Shown: one piece after another, positions 22,491 to 33,562 of the stretch | Layout: every line of letters starts with the position of its first letter | How positions within the stretch are numbered: the stretch's first letter is position 1 | Program-made: the position numbers and the translations under genes | From: Phytophthora sp. 'mugwort' | Taxonomy: Eukaryota > Oomycota > Peronosporomycetes > Peronosporales > Peronosporaceae | NCBI GenBank assembly: GCA_033558025.1 | Contig: JAUCEF010000010.1 | Location: 769,001-833,000, forward strand | DNA length: 64,000 nt | Direction: 5' to 3' | Notes under the pieces: generated by a model | What the model saw: only the letters and a program-made list of their open reading frames with translations | The model's database searches: none | Told to the model about the DNA's origin: nothing

Positions 22491-24734
22491 TGGTGCCAGC
22501 CCGACCATACACTAGTTAAGCTTCTGCTTGGTGAACCGGACGTCGAGCGTTGATGCTGTTGCGCTAAAATATTTGGTCATGACGATCGCGTTTTAGCTGG
22601 TCATGGCGACACCAAAGTGGCGAAACGTAGGTGTCAAAACTGATTATGGAACGTGCCGCGAAAATATTGCCTCTGGCTGCCGTTCTGGGGATCCGCTAAA
22701 CCAGATCACTACGAGTGACATTTTGGCTAGTACGAGCAGCGGGGCAACCGACGTCGTGCGCCACAAGGTTACTCAACTGGTTTTGTTCCACAGGTAAAGA
22801 CGTTCTATCCATGACCATGTACCGGTCCGACTACGTGGAAGAGGTGCGGAGAAGAGCATGGATATGACTTACCCCGACCGGGCGTATCAGTACTTCAAGG
22901 GTAAGCCGATGTTTCCGTGTTGTTGGGGCCTGAGCTACATGTTGTATCGTTTTCGTTGTCCATCGACGATGAGAAGGCTACGAACTCGAATTCGAACTCA
23001 CTTAACCGCGGGATCGAGAAAGTATGCAATCTGTCGCTGAGAACGTGGGTTTCTCGAGCGGGGAGGTATCAGACAACGAGAACGCGACAGTCTCGGTAGT
23101 TGTGTCGAACGACGGCGAGTGCTTCGCGATACCGTGGTGTTTGAGCTCTTCCGTCCAATAAGCACAAGTGCGACCTTGCGACACTGCTGAGCGAGCAACT
23201 GTTCGGCTAGGGTGTCCTTCAAAGAGCGGACGCGTGAGTTTCACGGTGGTTCGTAGAATGTTAGAGTTGACGGACACGGATGGGAACTTGGTGAGCTATC
23301 CCGGCTCGTACTAAGTCGAGGTGAACTACGGCGTGGGCGAACGTGTGCCGGTCAACCGTTTCGCATCAAATTCTCGTTGTGGGGCCTCCAGCTGCCAGCT
23401 GGGAGGCAGCTGATTCCGTGGATGTCGAAACCCGAGCGCCTCGCCGGGCTGTGCGATGGTCGATGGAGCGTTGGATTGGAGCCGTGGAAGTGGAGAGTGG
23501 GACGAATATCTCACTCATCAACATCTGTTAGGATGAGTTCCGCGAGTGGTTTTAGTATTTTTGAAGAAAAAAAACAGCACACACACAGTGGAGGCGTGCG
23601 GTTGAGGCGGCGCTGACAAGAGCTTTGAGTCACACCCAGCTCTTTCTTGCCTGGGAGCTTGGTGCAGTCACCGTGCATGTTGATCACTGGGACTACTGCT
23701 TTTCCGCCCATTACTCTTGTCACGGTCGTTGCCAACATGACGTTGCGGTGGAGTAGATCCACTGCATTTCAGTAGGATCCCAACTCACACGCACTGCACC
23801 CAGACGCCGACTAACGGAGGGGGTACTCCGATGGCCGTGTAGTTGCTGGGTGGTTCACCTTGTGTATACGTCGGCGGGCTAGTACTGCTCTCTCGTTGAC
23901 ACGAGATGCGCATTTGGCGGGCCTTGGACGTCCTTGTGGGGACTCGGGAGGGGGTGAATCTGCGCGGGTATTCCTGCGCACAAGATCCGGTATCGGTTTG
24001 GTCTTGAGCTCTTCCGTAGACTTTATGGATCCGTAATAGAAATACGGGATCCGAAGTTGTTCCTTCTTGGGGTGTCTTTGCTTCTTGTCGGAGTTGTCCT
24101 TGTTCCTTTACAATGCTTGCCGCCTCCAATAGCGGGATCTTGACGGGGTTGAGAAGCCAAAGGGCGAGCGCGACCTGGCCAAGCTATCCAGAGGCTGCCA
24201 CGTGTGCAGGAAGATGGCCAAAGTTTACTTGGTTTACGTATGGGGCCAATAGAAATCCCTTATACTGTAGTCAAGTCTGTCTTCCAGTGCAAATTCGGTT
24301 CTGATTTATACCCTAGCATATCTACCTTTGGATCCCATTCCAAAATTTAACATACGGACTACTTATAACCTATCTCTGACCTATTCCTGGCCACCCATCT
24401 CCACTCTACCTCTCTTTAGCTACGGATCTTCAACCCGGTGTGCACTAAACTGATCAGATCTAGTACTTGGACCTCACCCCACGGGACGGATCCAGGATCC
24501 GTACCATATATACAGACCTGACGTGTCGCATGGTCCGGATCCATCACCTTGATGCTGTTATGGCTGCCGCTGGCGACGTGGATCTTCCGGCTGCCGGTCA
24601 ACGTCCATCTTATCCGGATCTGCAATACCACAACAGCCCCTGACACGTTGTGACCAAGCGCAACGGTAACACACTGTGTCACGTGATCCACAATTCAACC
24701 CACCGTCGTCCACCCAGATCAAGCCTCTCTACCA
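22491..24734 (+). pseudogene. Degraded coding fragments, element type not determined
   Basis: One short frame, 23024-23161, is clearly protein-like (SVAENVGFSSGEVSDNENAT, then VVVSNDGECFAIPWCLSSS). Reading continues in other frames to about 23570, with RMLELTDTDGNLVSYPGSY and VEVNYGVGERVPVNR near 23260-23360. The beta-rich, Val/Asp-rich composition could be a capsid or protease-like region of an LTR element, but no DTG or zinc knuckle is present. From 23570 to 24734 only short frames exist, including a Ser/Thr-rich region. The position before the coiled-coil pseudogene suggests both belong to one LTR element. That is inference. Confidence 0.3.
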
Positions 24735-26331
24735 TGTCGTCCGCCCACCACGCCCATGACACTGACGCCACGCCTCGCGCTGCCGTTCGCCGGGCAAGGT
24801 CTGTCTCCGGTCGTCCCTCCTCCATGTGCGCTCTGTGATCACGCGCCGTCGGATCTTTCAGCGGCGGCAACTCCGGTGGTGCTGGATCTGAATCCGCTGC
24901 AAGCCGCGGCAACGTCGATCCACACCTTTATGGGTGCCTACGACGAGTAGCTGGCCAAGCATCAGCAAGCCCTGCGGGATCTGGTTGCTGCGCGTCGCCA
25001 CAACGTAGAACTCCATACGTTGGCCAAGCGCAACTGGACGACAACGCGCTCGTTCTTGGACTTAGCTCAGTACTGCTACGTTGTTATCCAGGCGCGACTT
25101 CGCCAAGTCACGCAGCTTGAGGCCGAAACACGCCAAGAAGTTGACCGTCTCCGCGTCGAGGTCCAAGGTTTCGGCGATCTGCGGGCGCGCTACGCCTTGC
25201 TAAAAGAAACCAACGCGGAGGCGTACACCCACCAGCAAGACTATGCCCTCGGTCTGGAGCGTCGCTTATCCGACCATGGCAGTGCCGCACCAGCCAGTCC
25301 GCCCAGGGCTGCGCCTTCCTGCAGGTCCTGCGGAATGAAGTGACCGGGCTGAGGCAGTGATCCGCCGACCTCGAGTAGTAGTGTCAAACCGCTTGATCCG
25401 AGCGTGACACGACGTTCAGAGGTCTCTTTCGCCTTCAGAAGGACCAAGCGGATCTTCAGGTAGCCACGAGCAGCGGAAGCAACATATCCGTGATCTGGAA
25501 CGTGAAGCTCAGCGACTGCGGGAAGAACTGCACCAAGTGCACCAACGGCTCGACGGATCGATTCCAGCGGAAGATCTGCATGCTACACGGATCGAGATGC
25601 GCGTCCGAGGTAAGCAGATCCTCGAGCTAGAAAGGTTTCTTGACAAGGCTGAGCGTCGCCGTGCAGATCTTCACAGGGTTAACGATCACACCGTGGGCAA
25701 GCTAGATGCTGCCCGGGAAGAGATCGAGCGCCTGAAGCGCTGGGGGCAGCTTACCGAAATCATGCGCGTGCCGAAGATTCGCTGCACCAGACGCAATATC
25801 AACTCCGTAATCTCCGCGTGGACCACAAGACCCTCGAAGCTGCTCGCGACATGATCGCTCAAGAACTCAAGAGGGCCCAGAGTCAGGTGACCCGCGCGAA
25901 CATCAAGATCTGCGCTGGCGCTCAAGTTCGGCGAGATCTGGAGTCTGCGGCGGCCCAAGTGACTCAGCTCACTAGCGAACGCGATCAGGCGCACCTGGAT
26001 CTCGACAATGCTATGCAGGAGGGGCAGAAATATTTCAAGGCCCAGAGAGATCTCCTTGAGCAGATCTCCGACATGCAGCAAGCATACCAGCTTGTCCGCC
26101 AAGATCTCTATCGACTCCGCGGTCAGCATGAGCTTCTGTCGCAAGATCACCAAGGCCTCCTCGGCAAGCACGACTTGGTCGTCATGGAGCGGGACAGCGC
26201 TTTCGACAGAATGGCGTTACTACAACATATCAACGACAACACGACAGCTCTTACCGCAACACACTGGGGCTTCGGCAACAGAAGCAGCACCACGGCGAAG
26301 CAACACTACACGAAGCCAGAGCTCATCGTGT
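24735..26331 (+). pseudogene. Long coiled-coil protein pseudogene
   Basis: From the ATG at 24735 (MSSAHHAHDTDATPRAAVRR) the plus strand encodes a long coiled coil, broken into four frames. Main pieces are 25020-25290 (LEAETRQEVDRLRVEVQGFG), 25470-25740 (RGKQILELERFLDKAERRRA) and 25790-26331 (MIAQELKRAQSQVTRANIKI, then DLYRLRGQHELLSQDHQGLL). The heptad pattern is continuous across breaks near 25320, 25460 and 25750, so this was one protein of about 530 residues. In Phytophthora such coiled-coil frames are often found inside gypsy-type elements; from sequence alone I cannot exclude a host gene relic. Stop at 26331 after KPELIV. Confidence 0.5.
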
Positions 26332-26339
26332 AAACTACT

Positions 26340-26879
26340 CGATATAAATGACTGCTATGGTGAAAGCTACCAGCATGAACGTCGGCTGTTTGCCAAAAAT
26401 CACTTGACGATAAGCCTTCACAAGCTCTTCGCCTTCTGTTCGAGAAGAACACAGACACCGGAGCCTGCATGAGCGATTCCGTATCCACTCAAGCCGAGAA
26501 TCAAGCGCACACCAGCTCTTGACGATGACCACCAGCGCGCGTTTTGGCAAGGAATTCTTTTCTTTTTTGCGGGGGGTCCCGCTTGAAGCAGATCGACGTT
26601 ATGGGGGAAAGGCTGGAGAAGCTAACTAATTACTCGCTAAAGTTGCTGGAGGCGCAAGAAGAACTGGCCATGATGTTGTTGGCTACGTCATGTCGTACGC
26701 TGTGGCACTCGCGCAATGCTGCAACACTCTACTCGAAACGAGTAGTCGAGGCAGCACACGGAAATATGTAAGGTTCTCGCTGCTAAATTTAATGGACGAT
26801 GCCTTCCCTCTCAATAGTTGCAAGTAGCTCTACGTCTGTTTCCACTACCATTCGAGCTTGCTTGTAGGGTTTTGTAGTC
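26340..26879. other. Stretch without a supported gene
   Basis: Only short frames occur here on both strands. I searched by eye for a left terminal inverted repeat of the Mutator-like element, matching the inverted repeat at 31316-31773, and did not find one. Confidence 0.5.
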
Positions 26880-26996
26880 TGGTCTGGGTTGCATGAAGAT
26901 CATCCACAGAATCCACAGGCGCATGACGGTGATGTCATCTTTAGAAATAACGGCCAAACGAGAATTGTTCATCAACATGTCGTAAACCTGGGCAAT

Positions 26997-27705
26997 GCAC
27001 TAGGTGCCGTCCGGCTGTTTCGGGCTATTGATCCAAACCCCGCTTTTTTCGTCAGGAGGCCGGTCTCTGGCATGCTCGCGCTGTGCCAGTCTCGTAAGAA
27101 TGGTGCCACGGTTTGTTTGAAGATGTTCTCCATGGCATCGTATAATCATCAGAGCACAGCGACTCGTAGTAGTAGGGAGTAAAGTACTGAAGCTCGGTCT
27201 GGTAAGCAAGGTTGACCAGGATGATACCCCAGTGAATGCTATTCAGGTCGACCGGGAGCACGACAAAATGAAAGATCGTAATGGAAGTATCGGCTGGGCT
27301 TGGACATCCAACCGCGACTGCAAACAAATCCATGGCATAGGCACAACCAAGCCAGTTGCAGATGCAACGAATACCAAACTCCAAGATGGCGTCGCTTAGC
27401 ATTCAGTCACGAGCTAGCATGGCGACCAGTTTTTCCATATTCACAAAGCGTTCACCGGTTTCTAAGCGAAACACGGAGTCAAAGCTTGCATCTTGGAGTA
27501 CTCTAGCGCAATGTTTCGCCAACGCTTTATGCTTATCACCAGCTGTGTCAGGGGTAAGCTCATCGGAATCGGTTTCTCCGTCAAAGAGATCTGGTGTGGC
27601 TGATAAGTTACTCCAGTCGGTAGAGAGAAGCCAATCCATATCTGACCGCCACTGGACAAACTTCTTGCGGATTCTGTAGAACACCTGCATTCTATATGGC
27701 ACCAA
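26997..27705 (-). pseudogene. Ulp1-like (C48) cysteine protease domain, inactivated
   Basis: The frame 27705-27403 gives the helical N-terminal part, then 27402-27052 carries MLSDAILEFGIRCICNWLGC and VVLPVDLNSIHWGIILVNLA, with the catalytic His in IHW (codon about 27232-27234), as in Ulp1/SENP proteases. In another frame QPDGT is followed by a stop codon (27000-27002) and then Cys (26997-26999), CIAQVYDML. The spacing Q-x5-C matches the oxyanion Gln and catalytic Cys of C48 peptidases. The residue usually Asp after the YY strand is not visible (LQYFTPYYYESL). The domain is therefore recognisable but dead. Confidence 0.7.
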
Positions 27706-28372
27706 TACGTATGGAGTACATCAATACATTAGTTAGACACTTCAAGCAACACAGTTAGAGCAACAGTGTCAGCAACAGTGTCAGCAACATTGTACGAAAA
27801 GCAAACCTGGTAAACTGGGGTGTTTCCGCCGAGAAGAAAGCGACAGTGTCTCCTGGGGTTCTACCTGCTTCCAAATCGGACACCACAGATGCGAAGTACC
27901 TGGATGGGGATCGTTTTTCTTCTCTGCTACCAAAAGAGCGGCCAACTTTGTAACCAGACGACTGGGGATCACGAAATTGTAGTCGTAGTCACCGGCCTCG
28001 ACTTGGACAGGCTTGCAGCGAGCAGGACGCGCACCGAAAAAAAGCATCCACCATTATAACTGGGTAGCTCAAAGAATCTCGGCGACGTGGTCTTTGTCCG
28101 CAGTGTTGCGTGTCCACACTCGCAGTCGATCTATCGATGGTATGTTCTTGTCAGGCAGAGTCAAACCGCCACCTTTTGTGAGGCACTTGTGGTCTGCACC
28201 CGAGATTGAGTCAGTTTCTTTCGCTGGTTACCGCGGCTTTGGTTGCGGAAGCTTCAATACTTCGATCTGACCGCGGTTGCTGCCCGCGTTAGTTGCATCT
28301 GCGGTTTTTCGTCCGCACCACAGCCTTTGTCAGGCGTATCTTCTTTCTGGTTGTTTTCACGAGTCTTTCACA

Positions 28373-28912
28373 CTAGACGACGCGACCCTGCTTGAGTTCT
28401 GATTTTGTAGGCGCCCCCAAGTCTGTGTCAAGGTTTGGACAGTAGTTCTGCTCTACTATGGCCGGCAGCTGAACCTCTTTTGCAGCAAGCTTATCTGAAG
28501 ATTCTGCATCGGATGTCATCTTTTCTTGCAGCGTCGCTTCATTTTGCTGAGACGCACGATTCGGTTGTGCTGCAGCGATAGTGAAACCAGGTTCGGCTTC
28601 CTCCACTTTATGTATCGTGGTCATGCTGTCAAATAGATCCGCTGTGGCGATCTCAGAAGACATATCGCTGTCTGACCCCGAGCATTCATCTGGGACTGTT
28701 GTTGCGCCCGACGATAAAGTATCTACTTGTTCCATACCGCGACGTACAATGTCTTTCCATGATCGCAATGCAGCATAGAAGGCTGGACTTGATAACTCCG
28801 CCAGATGCTCCATAACAGGTTTGAAAGCAGCCTTTGCGTAACAATACTTTTCTTCTGAAGACAGCACCACAACATTTGCACGTTCCCGCCGACGCATCCT
28901 GACGTAGATCAC
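28373..28912 (-). pseudogene. MULE C-terminal region
   Basis: This 179-residue frame has a helical start (SSEEKYCYAKAAFKPVMEHL, then AELSSPAFYAALRSWKDIVR) and a long acidic, Ser-rich tail. The start resembles the helical segment after the SWIM finger in some MULE proteins, but I judge that only by pattern. It lies on the same strand and between the SWIM finger and the Ulp1 domain, so it is probably part of the same polypeptide. Confidence 0.45.
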
Positions 28913-29182
28913 TAGGCATTTAGGATGACGATGTTTTCAAGCGTCGTGTTTGCTGTCATCAGCTTGTGTTGCTTCGTACGTTGCATCAGTGTCATGTGTT
29001 GCTTCATCTGCATCACTTGCACTTGTGGGCTGTGTCAAGCCATCGTGTGTGGATGACTCGCTGGTGCATCTCGTCCTAGCCTGTATAGTACGCAGTGAAG
29101 ATACTCCATGAATAAACTGTTACTCCAACGTCGACATCGCTTCCATACTCACCGTGTAGGAATAGACGACGACGGAAGCGCC

Positions 29183-29500
29183 TCAAATCGGTGAACACGC
29201 TATGCAATGTACATCAAATGTCGACACGGGAGATTGTAGCTGCAGTTGAATATACACGAGCAGGTCTATTCGAAGTCGTTGCACTGATACATGTGTCCGC
29301 GAGTTCTTACTTCCATTCTCCCAATTCAGAACCACGCGAGTACACGTAGTCTCGGCTACAAATACCATGTAGTCATCCCATTCGCAACGAACTCTTGCCA
29401 GGATATCATCGCTCAAGTGCTTCGCCACGAGTGAAAGAAAGTCAGGCACAAGATTTGGGTGTCGCGATGTTGTTGAATGCTTGCGCATTGAAGTGATCAA
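29183..29500 (-). pseudogene. MULE region with a SWIM-type zinc finger
   Basis: LVPDFLSLVAKHLSDDILAR, then VRCEWDDYMVFVAETTC, resembles the helical region before the SWIM domain. In a neighbouring frame at 29265-29218 the strand reads TCSCIFNCSYNLPCRH, a CxC...CxH SWIM zinc finger. MULE transposases usually end with one for DNA or protein binding. A frameshift lies just upstream of it, at about 29270-29280, and a stop precedes TCSC. Confidence 0.65.
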
Positions 29501-30240
29501 CTGTCGGAAGATAGTTGCTTGATGGGACAGCAGCCCACTAATTGTGGCGTCAAGTCTTGGCCTCTATCCCAAGATAAGCTTGACTAGATTTCCAATTCAA
29601 TTCTATTCGATTGGTCGTAGTATTCCCGGCGGAGAAGAACTTTCCTCTGGCGTGAGTTTCCATGTCGTCCCGCTGTGCCATGTTCAGATTGAACTTTGCC
29701 CTTCTACAAACCTTGCGCCAGTACGTCAGCGCGTGAAATTGACATGAAATCACTTTCGCATCGGGGAACGCTTTCTCTAGGACCCGCCACTCCACGAAGT
29801 CCTTGTCAATCACAATTGTCTTAATCTTTTTCCACGTTGGGTTGCGCTGCTTGAAGAATTCAATTATTCGCTCCATCGAGGCAGCTTTCTGATCCAGCGA
29901 AAGGAAATCAACAATAGGAACCCCCCTGCCAGTAGCGGATGTAGCAACTAGGTTGCCTGCAGAAAAAAATGAATGAATCGTATTATAAAGTGTACAATAA
30001 CATCTCGTTCAGCGCACATGCGGTTACGCACCAAATGGTATCCTAGATTGTTAGTACCGTGGGTCCAATCCATCACCAACGTGTCGCCCACTCCAAAAAG
30101 CACCTCTTCTGGGTCGCGGTCTGCATGACAATAACACAGCTGATATCCATCTGATCTTGTACGAGAAGGACGTCATTGCCGAGGTCCTCTTCGACAAAAT
30201 TATCGAGGAGATCCTTCGTTCGCTCAAGTATTGTGCCACC
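29500..30240 (-). pseudogene. MULE transposase DDE core
   Basis: VGDTLVMDWTHGTNNLGYHL at about 30095-30034 contains the first catalytic Asp in the MULE-typical D-W/x-T-H-x-T-N setting. After a likely intron or frame break the strand continues LVATSATGRGVPIVDFLSLD near 29955-29905, then TIVIDKDFVEWRVLEKAFPD (about 29821-29762) with the second catalytic Asp, followed by AKVISCQFHALTYWRKV, which has the conserved C-x2-H found after it in MULE transposases. The third acidic residue could not be placed with confidence. DDE triad assignment rests on family knowledge. Confidence 0.7.
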
Positions 30241-30731
30241 CAGCACTTACTGGAGAATGTTACTTGTTTGCTGTGGGCTTATAATCATATCTGCATGCAA
30301 TCAAAGTTATTCAAAGAAAGTGAAAACAGTGGAGATATTGCAAAATGCGTAAGCCGCATAATAACAGTACATGTAGCCTCAAATTCACCAAAAGCAACCC
30401 ACCCAGCTTGTCTGAAAGATATCGATTGGTTTCCGCAGTGCTCGTCTTCACTTCCGTCCGTAGTCTAAGCTCCTTGCGAACCTGGGCGGCAGTGGCATCG
30501 ACTTCGCGCCGCGGTAAGAATCATAGATGATCGTGCTGATTTTGTGGTTGTGCTTGGGTATCTGTGTCGAAGCAATGATAAGGTAGTTAAATGATCATCG
30601 TTCGGTAGCACCAGCTTGAGAACTTACCTCTGCCTTGCAGCCAGTGAATCTGCAATCTTTATCCCGTCGGCCTTCACTTCGAGAAGCCTGGGACAATCCA
30701 TGCGTGCACCACATGCGTTTGTAGTAGTACG

Positions 30732-31289
30732 CTAAGTTTTGAGGAATCTGTGACGCTTTTCCCCGACTACAGCAACATAAGTGTAAAAATGAACATTAAA
30801 TCGAAGCAACACTCCGCGCAACACAGCAAGATCCCACCTGTTGTACTTGGCCGCCGTTTCTGAGCTCCGGACGCGGAAACACAAAACGTTTGTGGATTCG
30901 TAGCTTCGCCGAACTGCTTCAAACTCATCCCAGTCCCTGAATACTTTCTGTGGCAGCCGCGGCACAAAGTTGTCGACTGATTGGTGAGCCTTCTTCATCT
31001 TCTCACGGGTCGCCCAGGTTTTGGTTCGACGCGCGAATTTGGTCGGTTGCCACGTGTATATCAAGGATGGAGCCGCGGTTGTAGGTATGCTGTCAGTGCG
31101 ACCTACTTTAGTCGCGGGCATTGCTTCGCTGTCCGTGTCATCATCGCGAGTCTGTTTTCTTTTCTTGTGTTGTGCTGATTTCGAAGCGTGCGGCGTCGCT
31201 GATGTTGAAATAGCATCGCGCGCTTTGGCTACATGTTCCAACGCTGAAATTATCCCAAGCCAATTAGCAACGTAAGTAACAACACACAA
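30732..31289 (-). pseudogene. MULE N-terminal open region
   Basis: This is a 185-residue minus-strand frame starting with MCVVTYVANWLGII. It has a basic, Ser/Thr-rich stretch (KSAQHKKRKQTRDDDTDSEA) that looks like a nuclear localisation region, then PRLPQKVFRDWDEFEAVRRS, which matches the entry to the N-terminal DNA-binding fold of MULE transposases (the F...W..F pattern). It ends FYTYVAVVGEKRHRFLKT at 30732. The expected FAR1 or FLYWCH-type zinc ligands are not obvious, and the transposase core continues farther left in other frames. Confidence 0.5.
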
Positions 31290-31315
31290 GCAGCAACACT
31301 ACATGTAGCAGCAAC

Positions 31316-31773
31316 ATAAATCTGCTGTCGCCATCGTATCATCCGCTCGGCGTACGCTGGACGATTTGTGATCTGATCCGGTATCCCGATACTGGGCCAG
31401 CATCAAAATATGCCGATTTCGCAGCGCTACGGCGCCCGTTCAACTCCGTAACTGGTACTCAACGGTGCTCTGAGACCGCTGTAGAGCGTGCTTAGCGAAA
31501 CGTAAATTATAGGTATTTATTGGCGGCGCGACACGGGATTGGCTGACGAAGCGCCGTGCAACTTCAATATCGCCCCTTTTGTGTTGGCGCCGACAGTCTG
31601 GGCCCCAATTGCCGTTGCTGTGTCAATTATCCACGCTCGGTGGCTGTGCTGTGGTCTAAGACTAAGGTGGTCGCTCGTCCCATGTCGTTTTGGTGCGGGC
31701 CAACAGGGAGACTCGTTCATGTTAGCTGGAAGGTGCGATCATGCTGTTAGGATGCTGTTAGTAAAGCAATGGA
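31316..31773 (+). repeat. Left arm of a long inverted repeat (IR1)
   Basis: This arm is inverted relative to 34481-35027. It begins ATAAATCTGCTGTCGCCATC at 31316, the reverse complement of the right end of the other arm, and runs through GCGAAACGTAAATTATAGG (31496-31514), GGATTGGCTGACGAAGCG (about 31535) and AAGACTAAGGT (about 31660-31670), ending near ACCATCAG at 31773. Identity is high in blocks and broken by indels. The N-terminal MULE frame starts 26 bp to the left, so this arm may be a MULE terminal repeat. Confidence 0.85.
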
Positions 31774-32485
31774 GACCATCAGGGGGGAATACTATCAACT
31801 AGGAGTGAACACTATCCGATTTTGGCAAGAAAAACGTGTGAACGTTGGAAGAACCGCAGCAGATCGGGAGTTGCACAAAAGACGGAAATATCCAGACTAA
31901 CCCCAAGGAACTTGCGGCTGAACGAGCAAGGAGAAAAATACAGTGCAATGATCACATTAGTACGGTAACTGTTGTTCGCTGGGATGTTGTAGAGCTCGCT
32001 CATGTACTGACAATTCGCCATGGTCTTTGTCTAGTCGTTGTAATCCTTCCTTTCTGAAAGCACTGCAGCGACGTAGGTACCTTCACCCCAAGCACAAGGC
32101 AAACATGAATCTCCTTTACCTGAGACGACACATAATGTGTACATTTCTCGCAGTCTTGATATGCAGCGATACCACCACCTCTCGACTTCAACGTGCTTAG
32201 CTCATGCTATACAGCCACAAGCGTTCTCATAATTCGTCGTCGTCTGCATCTACCGGCTCGATCCCCCGACATCTTCGTCTCCCTTCGCTTTTGTTCTCCA
32301 GTAGCATTATTGACTCTAAAATGTTTTTTGAATAGACACGATAAAAAAACATTTTCCATGGGGCGTCTATGGTTTTATTTAGTTGAGTTTTGCTGGGGGT
32401 ATTTACAGCTATTTTCGGATGTGGTGAATTTCTACTAACTACATGAGTATACTGGGGGTCCGAACAGTGTCGAGAACGCTTAGAT
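31774..32485. other. Spacer between IR1 and the zinc-repeat gene
   Basis: There are no supported genes. This is the 3' flank of the zinc-repeat gene and probably includes its 3' untranslated region. Several short frames on both strands lack motifs. Confidence 0.5.
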
Positions 32486-33562
32486 TCACAGCTGGAAGCT
32501 GTCACAATGGGTGAAGCTGCTCCGAGACTCGAGCTTCACGGTCACAGACATCGGTGATACCGTGGTAGCAGCGGTGGCCGCGGCCTTTGCGGCTCCCGAG
32601 TTCGTCGCCGCCATTGTGAGGCTGTAGTGCAACCGGCAGAGCCCTTTGATCTGGCCGTTCTTGTTGCAGTCTGGCAGGCGGCACAACCGAGCACCGCCGT
32701 GCAGCTTGCAAAGGCCCTTGGACTGAGCTGACTTCTGACAGCCTGTGACGGAGCAGCGACGGCCGCCGCCGTGGGCGATACAGTGACCTCCGCCCTGGTC
32801 GCTAATCTCGCAGCCGGGTGTCGTACAGCGACGACCTCCGCCGTGGGCCTTGCACAGACCGCGTGAGCGGATGCCCTTCGTGCAGCCGGCCATGCGGCAG
32901 ATGCGTGAAGCCGGCTTTTTCTTCTGCATACGCGTGGGTCTGTTAGTGCGTCGGTAGCGGCGACTGGCTGCCGTCGGCGAAGTGAACAGCATAGAGGTGT
33001 GATGTACGCCAAGACCGGTGAGGCTAGTGTTGACGCGAACCTTGGGGTCGTTCAGCATCGGGAAGAACACTGCGCTGCGAGCTGCACCTGTGTGGCCTAT
33101 AGGGAACGTTGGCACGCGGAGAGCAGCCGCCATGTTGGGCGAGATGGATCCGAGCGAGGCAGACGGAATGCTACCTCGACGCAGAGTGCTAGTAAGCTGT
33201 GGCGTCGAGGGAGCCGATGAGGTGGGGGTGAGGACGGGGTTGAAGACGGTGCTGGCGCTGATCAGATCGAAGCCTTTAGGGTGGCAGTTAGTAGCCGTCG
33301 AGGGTAGCTCCTGGTCCTGCAGGTCGGGGGACATGATCTCTTGGAAGATCTCGTCCAGAATTTGCTCGTCACTGAGGGCCTGGTTGATACTGGTGCACAG
33401 CGATGGGTGCATGTTCGCGGTGGAGTACTGCACCTGTGTCTGATGATACGGAGCTGGGGCTGCGTTGGTCGTCGCCTGTGTGTCGTGGAAGAGCATGAAC
33501 GCGTACTCGCCGTCCTCGGGCGCGCTGGATCTCCAGTCGGCGGGTGGCATGGCGTGTGACAT
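32486..33562 (-). CDS. Oomycete zinc-repeat ('WRKY19-like') protein
   Basis: The C-terminal part has four consecutive 24-residue units of the form C-x4-C-x9-C-x2-H followed by GGG or GGA, at about 32900-32620: CRMAGC...CKAHGGG, CTTPGC...CIAHGGG, CSVTGC...CKLHGGA and CRLPDC...CRLH. This repeat is common in oomycete proteins often annotated WRKY19-like. Nucleic-acid or protein binding is likely, and the enzyme role is none that I can see. The N-terminal half is Ser/Thr/Pro-rich, consistent with a regulator. The frame stays open up to 33919, but the upstream part contains a poly-Gly stretch from a poly-C run, so I start at Met 33562 (MSHAMPPADW). The 5' end, possibly with an intron, is uncertain. 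The frame is undamaged and is about 358 residues from this start. Confidence 0.72.
   Translation of the reverse strand: MSHAMPPADWRSSAPEDGEYAFMLFHDTQATTNAAPAPYHQTQVQYSTANMHPSLCTSINQALSDEQILDEIFQEIMSPDLQDQELPSTATNCHPKGFDLISASTVFNPVLTPTSSAPSTPQLTSTLRRGSIPSASLGSISPNMAAALRVPTFPIGHTGAARSAVFFPMLNDPKVRVNTSLTGLGVHHTSMLFTSPTAASRRYRRTNRPTRMQKKKPASRICRMAGCTKGIRSRGLCKAHGGGRRCTTPGCEISDQGGGHCIAHGGGRRCSVTGCQKSAQSKGLCKLHGGARLCRLPDCNKNGQIKGLCRLHYSLTMAATNSGAAKAAATAATTVSPMSVTVKLESRSSFTHCDSFQL

Larger units (their letters stand above)
26880..31290 (-). mobile_element. Mutator-like element (MULE) with a Ulp1-like protease
   Basis: Reading right to left, an N-terminal open region (31289-30732), a MULE transposase core (about 30240-29550), a SWIM zinc finger (29265-29218), a C-terminal region (28912-28373), a short linker frame (28047-27781) and a Ulp1/C48 cysteine protease-like domain (27705-26997) follow one another on one strand. 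MULEs that carry a Ulp1 domain are known in plants (KI-MULE/Kaonashi) and in other eukaryotes. The borders are not fixed. A candidate right terminal repeat is the inverted repeat beginning at 31316, only 26 bp from the first codon of the N-terminal frame. No left repeat is seen. Frameshifts and stops make it inactive. Confidence 0.72.
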
